Assembly (NCBI GenBank): GCA_937871705.1
Contig: CALMOO010000483.1
Location: 1 to 6,599 of the forward strand
Origin: an uncultured Hymenobacter sp.
GTDB lineage: Bacteria; Bacteroidota; Bacteroidia; Cytophagales; Hymenobacteraceae
Direction of reading: 5' to 3'
Length of the DNA: 6,599 nucleotides
The notes under the pieces are model-generated. The model saw nothing but the letters and a program-made list of their open reading frames with translations, had not been told where the DNA came from and did no database searches. Positions 1 to 6,204 of the stretch are shown one piece after another. A program made the position numbers and the translations under genes. Each line of letters begins with the position of its first letter. Position 1 is the stretch's first letter.

Positions 1-273
1 CACCCGAGCATCGCGCAGCACTTTGCGCACGTCACCTTCAGCTGCGACCACCGCGAGGACCTGCCCTTCCTCACTACCCCCACCCTGATACTGCAATGCG
101 CCCACGACGTAATTGCCCCGCTGGCCGTGGGCAATTACATCCACGAAGCCCTGGCTGATAGCCAATTGGTTATCATCGACACGCCCGGCCACTGCGCCCA
201 CCTCACCGCCCCCGAGCAAACCCTGAGCGAGATTGAAAAATTTCTGCAAGTAGCGCCCGTATTTGCGCACTAG
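1..273 (+). CDS. Alpha/beta hydrolase, RsbQ/KAI2-like (C-terminal part only)
   Basis: This is the last 90 codons of a gene that enters from the left edge and ends at TAG 271-273. The visible part holds the end of an alpha/beta-hydrolase core. A beta strand, LILQCAHD, ends in the likely triad aspartate (D36 of the fragment), followed by the VGNYIHEAL helix, the SQLVIID strand, and the GHCAHL loop with the likely triad histidine (H64). The Asp-His spacing of 28 and the 'xVGxY...SQL...GHCxH' pattern are typical of the RsbQ/KAI2/D14 branch. RsbQ in Bacillus works with the PP2C phosphatase RsbP in energy-stress signalling, and bacterial homologues often sit beside PAS-domain sensors. Any such partner would lie outside the window. 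The nucleophile serine is also outside, so activity cannot be judged. The subfamily is likely; the substrate or ligand is unknown. Confidence 0.85.
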   Translation, partial: HPSIAQHFAHVTFSCDHREDLPFLTTPTLILQCAHDVIAPLAVGNYIHEALADSQLVIIDTPGHCAHLTAPEQTLSEIEKFLQVAPVFAH

Positions 274-294
274 CGCCCGGCACAAGGCATTTGC

Positions 295-341
295 GCCGCC
301 AAGTAGTAGCCCTGCGCGTGGCTACGCTTGGCGGCTTTTTT
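295..341 (+). terminator. Nested rho-independent terminator after the hydrolase gene
   Basis: GCCGCCAAG (295-303) pairs with CTTGGCGGC (327-335) over 9 bp. Inside it, GTAGCC (306-311) pairs with GGCTAC (320-325). Six T residues follow at once (336-341). It begins 22 bp after the hydrolase stop. On the minus strand the hairpin is followed by GCAAAT rather than a T run, so it should work mainly for plus-strand transcription, although the stem could still slow readthrough from the convergent gene. Confidence 0.9.
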
Positions 342-378
342 GTAACCAAAAAGTCTCCGATGCACTGCTGTGCCTGGT

Positions 379-3279
379 TTAGAGGCGCACATTGAAGGCC
401 AGCGGCTGCACCACCACCCGCTGCAAGTAGCTGCTGTAGGCCACCCGCACGCCGGCCTCGATGGGCGTGCGCAGATGAAAGGCGTTGAACAAGGCCATTA
501 AATCGACGCCGCCGTTGCGAAAGTCTTGGTAGGCCCGGCCGGTGGGCAGCAGGCTGCTACCCCTGGCTACGTCGGCAAAGGCATCGGCGCGCAGGCGCTG
601 CACGTAGAGCACCCGGCCCAGCGACCAGTGCAGGTAGGCCAGCGGCAGGTTGTAGTCGGCGCTGCCCACGGCCAGGCGGTCGAAGCTGATGTAGGTGGTT
701 TCGCCCCGCGGATACGAGATAGCGGCTCCGAACTGATACTGGTCTTGCTGCTGGTACTGGTAGCCGCCGCGCAGCCGCAGGGCCTGGTGCGGCGCCAGGC
801 CCGGCAAGTACACCGAGGCCTGCACGCCGAGCTGCGTGGCTTGCAGCCGGGTGCCGAAGGGCGTAGTGCGGTAGGTAGCCAGCAGCGTAGCGCCGCCGCG
901 CGGGGCCACATCGCGGGCGCTTTGCTTGAGCTGGCTGGCGTAGGCCAGGCTGGTTTGCAGCGCGTGCAAGGGCTGGTTGGGGCCTACGTCCGATATTTTG
1001 CGCACGGGCAGGTCGTAGCCAAAGACGTGCTCATTCAAGTAATAAGCACCCAGTGTGAGGCTTTGCAAGTATTTGGAGCGGGTGAGCACCAGCGGAATGC
1101 GGGTGCCCGCCAGCAGGCGCGCTACCTGCCACTGGTCGCGGAACACGGTGCCTTTCGCATCCACGAGGCTGGCATCGCGCCCGCCGTAGCTGCCCTCCAC
1201 GTCCAGCACCGGCCCGAGGCCCTGGTAGCTGAGCGCGCCCGTGGCGGCAAACGTGCGCTCGGTCTGGTCGAAGGTCAGGCCGGCGAAAGCCTGGGTGGTG
1301 TTTAAGTAATCCTGCGAGCGCACGCCCACGCTCACGGCATTGCCCGAGGGGCTTTGCACCACGCCGTAGCTGAAGATGCGGAAGGCGTGCGCCAGCGGCC
1401 GGTAGCGCCGCAAGCCGTAGCGTGGACCGCTCGAATCGGGCGAAGCCAGCAGCTGCGCAATTTGCTTGCTCGCCGGCTCGCCCGCAGCCAGGCGCTCGGC
1501 GTAGGGGTCGGCGGGCGCGTCCGTGCGGGCGGGCAGGGGTAGGGCGGTCCAGGTGGCCGGGTCTAGGGGCAGCTCGACCACGCGGGCGCCGGTGGCGCGG
1601 TAGTCGTGGAAGGCCAGGTGGCGACCATCGGGCGACACGGCGGCGTGGTAGGCCCCAAACGGCCGGTTCGTGACCTGGTACGTCTGCCCCGAGCTCAGCT
1701 TGACGGCGTAAATATTATCAACTCCCGACTGCGGTGAGTTGTACAGCACGTAGTCGCCCCAGGGCTGCGGGTTGGCCAGGTTCACGTTAGCCACCGGCAA
1801 GATATTGGTAGCTAAGCCAGTAGATGGGTCTAAAATTTGCAGAGATTTGCCGGCCGCGCTCAGGGCCACCGCTACTACGCGGCGCCCGTCGGGCAGCCAG
1901 CGGGGCTGCTGGTAGAAGTCGTTGTGCGGGTTGGGCAGGGTTTGCAGCACGGCGCCGGTGGTGGCATCGAGCACCACCAGCGCGTGGTGGTAGCTAGCAT
2001 CGGTGCGCACGGCCACGAGGCGGGCGCCATCGGGCGAGAGCGCGGCCGCGGCGTAGCGCCCGCCTTGGCCCACGCGGGTGAGCCGGCCGGTTTTTAAATC
2101 CAGGATTTTCAGCTCCGAATACACACGCTGGCCCCAGCGCGGGCTCTGCCGGTACTCGGGCCACACCGCCCTACCCCCCCCTACCGACAGCATCTCGGGC
2201 AGGTTGAGCGCGCCGGGCGTGAACACGCGCCGCTCGCGCCCGGCTGCGTGCGCGCCGCGGCGGCTCAGCAGCACCAGCTGCTCAATGTTGTTCAGGCCGC
2301 TTTTCAGGGCCAAAACCGTGCTGTCGTTCACGTACTGCGGGTATTGGTACTGCGTGAATACCCGGCTTTCGACTTGCCCAGCCAACTCCGTGACCGGGGA
2401 GGGGGTAGGACGGGCGGCCTGCTCGGCGCGCCAGGTCGAGTCCAGCTCGTGCATAGTGCGGGCATACAGGTCCTCGACCCGCAGGCCCGTGGTGCGCCGA
2501 ACGCTATTGGAAAACGAAAACGGGTAGAACGGGAAGCGGTAGTACTGGTCCAGTACCTGGCCCCACACTTGCGGGCCGTAGTGGGCCTTGGCGTACGAGG
2601 TGAGGTAGTAGCCCAGCACGTACCAGTTGGGCACGTTGTCGCGTAGCGAGCCATTCACGGCTTCCTGGTAGCCATATAGCTTCCCACTTAGCAAATTAGC
2701 CCGCAGCCCCAACCCGAAAAACGGAATGCGCCCGCGGCCGCTGCGCGTCATTGCCGTTTCGATGCCCACCGCGTCGCCCTCAAAAAACCACTGCGGCACG
2801 CCTACGGCGCCCACGCCAAGCCCGCCCTCGCCCAGCAGCGGCACCAGCGCCCGCCCTACCCCCTGCCGCGCCTTGTCGAACTGGTTGACGTGCCGAAACT
2901 CGTGCACCACCAGCCCATCGAGCCAGTCTACGGTGCCCAGGCCCTGGCCTTGGTCGGGCGTGATGTAAAACTCGGCGTGGCGCGGCAAAAACGTCACGAA
3001 GCCATTGCTGACCGTGGTTTGGTTTTGCAGCACCACCGCAATGGGCTGCGCCTGCACGCCAAGCGTCGTGCCATCGGGGCCGTGTACCGCCTCCAGGCGC
3101 TGGGCCGTGCGCTGGGCCGCCGCGTCGAGCCCAGCCGGGTACAGCACCCGAAAATGAGGCGTGCGCACTTCCTGCCAGTGCAGCGCGGGCGGGTTTTGGC
3201 TGATAATGGGCAGGCTTTGGGCGGCAATTTTGGCCGCAGCCAAAAGGAGTAGAAACAGAGCGGGAAACAAGCGGCGCAT
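379..3279 (-). CDS. Secreted gluzincin-like peptidase + PD40 beta-propeller + outer-membrane beta-barrel protein
   Basis: A 966-residue protein from ATG 3279-3277. A TTG three codons upstream (3288) is open, but the ATG puts the signal peptide at the very N-terminus: MRRLFPALFLLLL followed by AAAKIAA, with likely cleavage before Q21. Residues about 34-280 resemble a peptidase MA-like (gluzincin) domain, with a HFRVLYP strand, NGFV and AEFYITP motifs, HEFRH at 126-130 (zinc ligands H126 and H130, catalytic E127), and FFEGDA with E167 as the probable third ligand. Residues about 305-600 carry at least three PD40/TolB-type propeller repeats (SPDG 415-418, LPDG 462-465, SPDG 549-552). From about 633 to the end there are alternating amphipathic strands like a surface-antigen (Omp85-type) barrel, with no POTRA domains. 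The protein probably sits in the outer membrane. The active-site residues are intact; the substrate is unknown. No convincing terminator follows it. Confidence 0.85.
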   Translation of the reverse strand: MRRLFPALFLLLLAAAKIAAQSLPIISQNPPALHWQEVRTPHFRVLYPAGLDAAAQRTAQRLEAVHGPDGTTLGVQAQPIAVVLQNQTTVSNGFVTFLPRHAEFYITPDQGQGLGTVDWLDGLVVHEFRHVNQFDKARQGVGRALVPLLGEGGLGVGAVGVPQWFFEGDAVGIETAMTRSGRGRIPFFGLGLRANLLSGKLYGYQEAVNGSLRDNVPNWYVLGYYLTSYAKAHYGPQVWGQVLDQYYRFPFYPFSFSNSVRRTTGLRVEDLYARTMHELDSTWRAEQAARPTPSPVTELAGQVESRVFTQYQYPQYVNDSTVLALKSGLNNIEQLVLLSRRGAHAAGRERRVFTPGALNLPEMLSVGGGRAVWPEYRQSPRWGQRVYSELKILDLKTGRLTRVGQGGRYAAAALSPDGARLVAVRTDASYHHALVVLDATTGAVLQTLPNPHNDFYQQPRWLPDGRRVVAVALSAAGKSLQILDPSTGLATNILPVANVNLANPQPWGDYVLYNSPQSGVDNIYAVKLSSGQTYQVTNRPFGAYHAAVSPDGRHLAFHDYRATGARVVELPLDPATWTALPLPARTDAPADPYAERLAAGEPASKQIAQLLASPDSSGPRYGLRRYRPLAHAFRIFSYGVVQSPSGNAVSVGVRSQDYLNTTQAFAGLTFDQTERTFAATGALSYQGLGPVLDVEGSYGGRDASLVDAKGTVFRDQWQVARLLAGTRIPLVLTRSKYLQSLTLGAYYLNEHVFGYDLPVRKISDVGPNQPLHALQTSLAYASQLKQSARDVAPRGGATLLATYRTTPFGTRLQATQLGVQASVYLPGLAPHQALRLRGGYQYQQQDQYQFGAAISYPRGETTYISFDRLAVGSADYNLPLAYLHWSLGRVLYVQRLRADAFADVARGSSLLPTGRAYQDFRNGGVDLMALFNAFHLRTPIEAGVRVAYSSYLQRVVVQPLAFNVRL

Positions 3280-3336
3280 AGCGGGCAAGTTACTGCCCAG
3301 CCTATAGAAGCAAGCTTGCGCTAGCCGCCCGAAACT

Positions 3337-3369
3337 AAAAAAGGCTACCCCACGGCGTGGGGTAGCCTT
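3337..3369 (-). terminator. Rho-independent terminator of the DHOR gene
   Basis: AAGGCTACCCCA (3341-3352) and TGGGGTAGCCTT (3358-3369) are perfect 12-bp arms. A further C-G pair leaves a three-base loop. Reading the minus strand, the stem runs straight into six T residues (complement of A3337-3342). It begins 38 bp after the DHOR stop and lies upstream of the 966-residue protein gene, so the two genes are separate transcription units. On the plus strand the following sequence (GCTTTAAAA) is a poor T run. The arms contain the CTACCCC heptamer that recurs across the window. Confidence 0.92.
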
Positions 3370-3407
3370 GCTTTAAAAACCTAGCTGCTAAGTTGGGCTG
3401 AACCCTT

Positions 3408-4913
3408 CTACAGCGAGTTTACGAACGCTACCAGCGCATCGCGGTCGGTCTGCGAAAGCTGCTCCACGTAGCGGCGCGACGTTTCGCCTTCGCCACCGTG
3501 CCACATGATGGCTTCCATCACGTTGCGGGCGCGGCCGTCGTGCAGGTAGTTGGTGTGGTTGCTGGTGGTCTGGCTCAAGCCAGTGCCCCACAGTGGGGCG
3601 GTGCGCCACTCGCTGCCGCTGGCCAGGTAGTCGGGGCGGTTGTCGGCCAGGCCGGGACCCATGTCGTGCAGCAGTAGGTCGGTGTAGGGGTGAATGGTCT
3701 GGTTGCCCAGGCCGTACGGCGCAGTGCCGCTGGTTTTAAACATTGGCTTGTGGCAGGCAGCGCACTTGGCTGCTACAAACACGGCCCGGCCGGCTATTAC
3801 CTGCGGGTCGTTGGTGTTGCGGGCAGCGGGTACGGCCAGCGTGCCGGTGTAGAAAGCCGTCGAGAACAGCCCATCCACGTCGATGTCCGTTTGCGCATTC
3901 GGATTGGCGTTCTTCAGCGTGGCGGCAGCCGCCGTGAGGCTGTTGAGGCCCGAAGACTGCAGCTTAACGCCGGGACCTGTTTTGTTCATGCCACCACCGG
4001 GCACGTTCGACTCCTGGGGAAAGAAGGGGCTCGTAATGCCCAGGTCGCCGTTGAAGGCGGCTGCAGCTTGCTGCAACAGGTTGGGCTGGTTGGCTTTCCA
4101 GCCAAAGCGGCCGATTACCGTTCGCTGCATGGCTACGTCCCACACGCGGTTTTCGTGGCCCGTGATGCCGTCGTTATTTCTATCATTGGGGTCAGCGTTG
4201 GCCATGATGTCTTGCTCGCTCACGGCCTCAAGCAGGCCCAGGCCCGCGGCCTGCGGCCCGATGCGAGGCGAAATCATTACGTTGGCTGGCAGCGAAGCCG
4301 TGGGCGTGTAGGTCGGCGTGCGCAGGCTATACGACTGACCATCCACAAACGACTTGAGCTGCTCCTGGTATGTGATAGTCACCTTGCCCTCAGGCCCGAC
4401 TACCCGCGTGCCATCGCTGCCGACGATGAAGGGCTGAATCTGGTTGCCAAAGCCTGGTACTGGGTTCGGGCCACCGTCGTCTGCTACACCCGGAATGCTG
4501 ACGCGGAACAACAATTGCGGAATTGTCGGGTCGGTGCCGGCCTTGCTGCGGCCACCATTTACGTGGCAGCCACTGCAGCTTTCGTTGTTCCAGAGCGGCG
4601 CAAGCTGCTGCAGCGAAAACACCTGCGCGAAGTTGGCCTGGCCGGTATTGTGGTACTGCGTTTCCTGGCCGGAAAGCGCCGGCGAGGGCATCCCAAAGGC
4701 CATGGCATCAAACTGGTTGATGGTATTGCTACCCCCAGCAGGACCATTGTAGTCGCCAGGTGCTGGCGCTGGGGCCGGTGCAACTGCGCCATCTAAGCTG
4801 ATGCTCCCGCCGAGGGGAACAGCGGTGTCGTCCGCTTTTTTCTCGCAGGCGCTCAGCACGACTGCCGACGAAAGAGCCAGGCAAGCCTGGCGAAAGGTAA
4901 GAAATTGCCTCAT
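3408..4913 (-). CDS. Di-heme oxidoreductase (DHOR/DUF1111 family) lipoprotein, c-type cytochrome
   Basis: A 501-residue protein from ATG 4913-4911. The longer frame begins at a TTG (4967) and would place 18 residues before the signal peptide, so I reject it. The N-terminus is a lipoprotein signal with lipobox L20-S-A-C23, followed by a charged EKKADD stretch and a Pro/Ala-rich linker (44-56). Two c-type heme sites are present: CSGCH (113-117) and CAACH (384-388). Other DHOR hallmarks are a DRNNDG calcium-loop-like motif (244-249), HDMGPGLADNRPDY (416-429), EWRTAPLWG, LHDGRAR (457-463) and WHGGE (471-475). The length is normal for the family. Members are related to MauG/di-heme peroxidases and are often labelled thiol oxidoreductases, but the reaction is not established. 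In many Bacteroidota the family sits beside imelysin-type iron proteins; none is seen here. It is expected in the periplasm or at the cell surface, anchored by lipid. An AT-rich leader upstream and a terminator downstream suggest a monocistronic gene. Confidence 0.93.
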   Translation of the reverse strand: MRQFLTFRQACLALSSAVVLSACEKKADDTAVPLGGSISLDGAVAPAPAPAPGDYNGPAGGSNTINQFDAMAFGMPSPALSGQETQYHNTGQANFAQVFSLQQLAPLWNNESCSGCHVNGGRSKAGTDPTIPQLLFRVSIPGVADDGGPNPVPGFGNQIQPFIVGSDGTRVVGPEGKVTITYQEQLKSFVDGQSYSLRTPTYTPTASLPANVMISPRIGPQAAGLGLLEAVSEQDIMANADPNDRNNDGITGHENRVWDVAMQRTVIGRFGWKANQPNLLQQAAAAFNGDLGITSPFFPQESNVPGGGMNKTGPGVKLQSSGLNSLTAAAATLKNANPNAQTDIDVDGLFSTAFYTGTLAVPAARNTNDPQVIAGRAVFVAAKCAACHKPMFKTSGTAPYGLGNQTIHPYTDLLLHDMGPGLADNRPDYLASGSEWRTAPLWGTGLSQTTSNHTNYLHDGRARNVMEAIMWHGGEGETSRRYVEQLSQTDRDALVAFVNSL

Positions 4914-5021
4914 GCAAATGCAATGAAAGGTTTGAAAGAATGAAATAAAAGCAAGATTGTTTCGCAAAGTACGCTACTAGCAATCAATTATTTAGCTTCC
5001 ATTTTACCCCCTTATTTTCAC

Positions 5022-5053
5022 CAAATTGTAATCTGCCAGGCTCTATATAGCAA
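5022..5053 (-). promoter_or_regulatory. Candidate Bacteroidota-type promoter for the DHOR gene
   Basis: On the minus strand TTG (5053-5051) is followed after 20 bases by TACAATTTG (5030-5022). Bacteroidota housekeeping promoters typically have TTG/TTTG near -33 and TANNTTTG near -7. The spacing fits, but the -7 box has one extra base. Initiation would fall near 5016, giving a leader of roughly 100 nt before ATG 4913. In AT-rich DNA such matches arise easily. Confidence 0.3.
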
Positions 5054-5060
5054 GCATTAT

Positions 5061-5074
5061 CACTAAACACTAAA
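5061..5074 (-). repeat. Tandem heptamer TTTAGTG x2 upstream of the candidate promoter
   Basis: The plus strand reads CACTAAA CACTAAA, two perfect adjacent copies; the minus strand reads TTTAGTG twice. The pair ends 7 bases upstream of the candidate -33 box. TAAACACTAA (5064-5073), which overlaps the pair, recurs at 5196-5205. A tandem direct repeat next to a -33 element could be an activator or response-regulator site, but no regulator is identified. Confidence 0.45.
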
Positions 5075-5088
5075 TTGGTACGCGTTAC

Positions 5089-5124
5089 TTATTGATTATC
5101 AATAAATTATTTACAATAAATAAT
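5089..5124. repeat. Two abutting perfect palindromes (possible operator pair)
   Basis: TTATTGAT-T-ATCAATAA (5089-5105; 8-bp arms, 1-base centre) is followed without a gap by ATTATTTA-CAA-TAAATAAT (5106-5124; 8-bp arms, 3-base centre). Eight T residues occur soon after (5128-5135), but the stems hold almost no GC, so a terminator is unlikely. The position, 36-70 bp upstream of the candidate -33 box of the DHOR gene, would suit regulator binding. The AT-rich background raises the chance of coincidental palindromes. Confidence 0.45.
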
Positions 5125-5241
5125 GGCTTTTTTTTATTCTAACAAGTTCTGAATAGCAATCCGTCATTTTAAATCAAACTAATTATAAATATAGTTAAAC
5201 ACTAATAAACAATGTCAAATCAGACATAGTTAGTAAATGTA

Positions 5242-5259
5242 ATTATTTCCTAAAATAAT
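5242..5259. repeat. AT-rich inverted repeat
   Basis: ATTATTT (5242-5248) and AAATAAT (5253-5259) form perfect 7-bp arms around CCTA. The arm shares seven bases with the ATTATTTA octamer of the larger palindrome about 130 bp away. No T run follows on either strand, so it is not a terminator. It may be a further copy of the same site or a product of base composition. Confidence 0.25.
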
Positions 5260-5389
5260 GCCAACTGTTTTTACCTCTTTTATGGCTACTTGCGGTCGCC
5301 TGGGTAGCTATCTAATGAGCTCGCTTGGCTAACGCGAAGCCGTACGTTACAGTAGCGTTTCTGGATGGTAGAATACGAGTTGTGGCGGG

Positions 5390-6157
5390 CTACTTGGCAG
5401 CTTCACGCTGAGCTGCCGGCCGGAAATCGGGGTTGAAGTACAAGCTGAGCTGCCCGGTGTGGTTGCCCTCAAACACCTCCCCGTCGTCGTGCGCCACCGT
5501 TTGGTAGAGATAGCTGGCTTCCACGGCCAGCGCCTGGGTCAGCTGAAACCCTACCCCCCCGTACAAGCGGTTTTGGTTGAAGACGTTGGCCGCTACGTTT
5601 TTACCGTAGCTCACAAAAATCTCGTCCGAGGCCAAGGCGTAGAGCGTGCGGGGGTCGATTTTGGGCTTGGTCAGGGCTAGTTTAAGCTGGGCGCGATAGC
5701 GCGAGCGGCTTTGAAAAGCGTAGTGGTCCCCGCCTTCCATGCGCAGCCAGCGCTGGTCCTGGATGTAGCGGTGCGCCAGGCTCAGGCGCCCGAAGTGCTG
5801 CGTGAGCGTCACCAGCTGGTAGGTGCGCCGCTCAAACGAGCGGCCCGGGTCGGGGTAGTCGCCGTAGGGTAGCGAAAGCAGGTACACGCCGCCCACCGTA
5901 AAGAGCACATCTTTAGTAAGATGATAGTTTATACCGGCCCGGTAGAAGTACTGCTGCGGGTCGCGCAGCCCGTGGGTGCGCCGGTACTGAAACTCGGTGT
6001 GCAGCCCCCAGCGCCCGGCCACGCGGGCATCGCCAAAGTAGCAGAGCCACCCGTTGCGGTTGTAGTCCCAGCGGCGAGGGGGGGTAGGGGCCTGGGCGCG
6101 GGCCGGCGTGGGCAGGCCGGCCACTAAGCCCGCCAGGGCAAGGTACCAATACGTCAT
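5390..6157 (-). CDS. DUF2490 family outer-membrane beta-barrel protein
   Basis: A 255-residue protein from ATG 6157-6155. A GTG (6271) would extend the frame by 38 residues into the 3' end of the SMR gene; I prefer the ATG because MTYWYLALAGLVAG...PARAQA then forms an N-terminal signal peptide, with cleavage near A21-A23. The mature part is a chain of short strands with alternating hydrophobic and aromatic residues (YFGDARV, LHTEFQYRR, YFYRAGINYHL, DVLFTVGGVYLL). It includes a central RLSLAHRYIQDQRW segment and a near-terminal NQNRLYGGVGFQL...VEASYLYQ segment, both characteristic of DUF2490 (residues about 30-242). Family members are small outer-membrane barrels of unknown function. The start lies 47 bp after the SMR stop on the same strand, so the two may be cotranscribed. 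No frameshift or truncation is seen. Confidence 0.85.
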   Translation of the reverse strand: MTYWYLALAGLVAGLPTPARAQAPTPPRRWDYNRNGWLCYFGDARVAGRWGLHTEFQYRRTHGLRDPQQYFYRAGINYHLTKDVLFTVGGVYLLSLPYGDYPDPGRSFERRTYQLVTLTQHFGRLSLAHRYIQDQRWLRMEGGDHYAFQSRSRYRAQLKLALTKPKIDPRTLYALASDEIFVSYGKNVAANVFNQNRLYGGVGFQLTQALAVEASYLYQTVAHDDGEVFEGNHTGQLSLYFNPDFRPAAQREAAK

Positions 6158-6204
6158 GCCCACACTAACGCAAAAGGCCGGGCCTGGGCTGCGGCGGCGC
6201 TTTA

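Larger units (their letters stand above)
4914..5389. other. AT-rich intergenic region without a gene
   Basis: These 476 bp hold no open frame longer than a few tens of codons and nothing that looks like a protein family. By direct count 58 of the 240 bases in 5041-5280 are G or C (24%), against a clearly GC-rich surrounding. It contains a candidate promoter, tandem heptamers, two abutting palindromes, and recurring ATTATTTA octamers (4987-4994, 5106-5113, inverted 5117-5124). The right part (5281-5389) returns to mixed composition and shows only weak hairpins, none followed by a T run, so no clear terminator for the DUF2490 gene is visible. No tRNA or insertion-sequence ends were recognised. 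Confidence 0.8.

Noticed and set aside
344..379. Hairpin AACCA/TGGTT with an inner GCAC/GTGC as a terminator for the 966-residue protein gene
   Set aside because: The stems are only 4-5 bp, and the T5 stretch lies within the structure rather than after it.
526..1305. Long plus-strand open frame (259 codons) opposite the barrel half of the 966-residue protein
   Set aside because: It is antisense to a gene with clear domains, its translation is low-complexity and Ala/Gly/Val/Gln-rich with no recognisable fold, and such frames are common opposite GC-rich genes.
3690..4796. Long plus-strand open frame (368 codons) opposite the DHOR gene
   Set aside because: The minus strand carries two CxxCH motifs and many family signatures across the same span; the plus frame has no recognisable motif and is a shadow of the cytochrome gene.
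4914..4967. N-terminal extension of the DHOR protein from a TTG start
   Set aside because: It adds 18 residues before a complete lipoprotein signal peptide; the ATG at 4913 gives the expected N-terminus.
5092..5102. FNR/CRP-like site (TTGAT...ATCAA)
   Set aside because: The half-sites match FNR, but they are separated by one base instead of four, so the dimer geometry is wrong.
5106..5135. Terminator on the plus strand (palindrome followed by T8)
   Set aside because: The stem has no G-C pair, three bases intervene before the T run, and no plus-strand gene lies upstream.
5282..5311. Hairpin TGGCTAC/GTAGCTA downstream of the DUF2490 gene
   Set aside because: The stem is 7 bp with a wobble, the loop is long, and no T run follows on either strand.
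4914..5389. Insertion sequence or other mobile element in the AT-rich gap
   Set aside because: No transposase fragment, no terminal inverted repeats at the borders and no target-site duplication could be found by eye.
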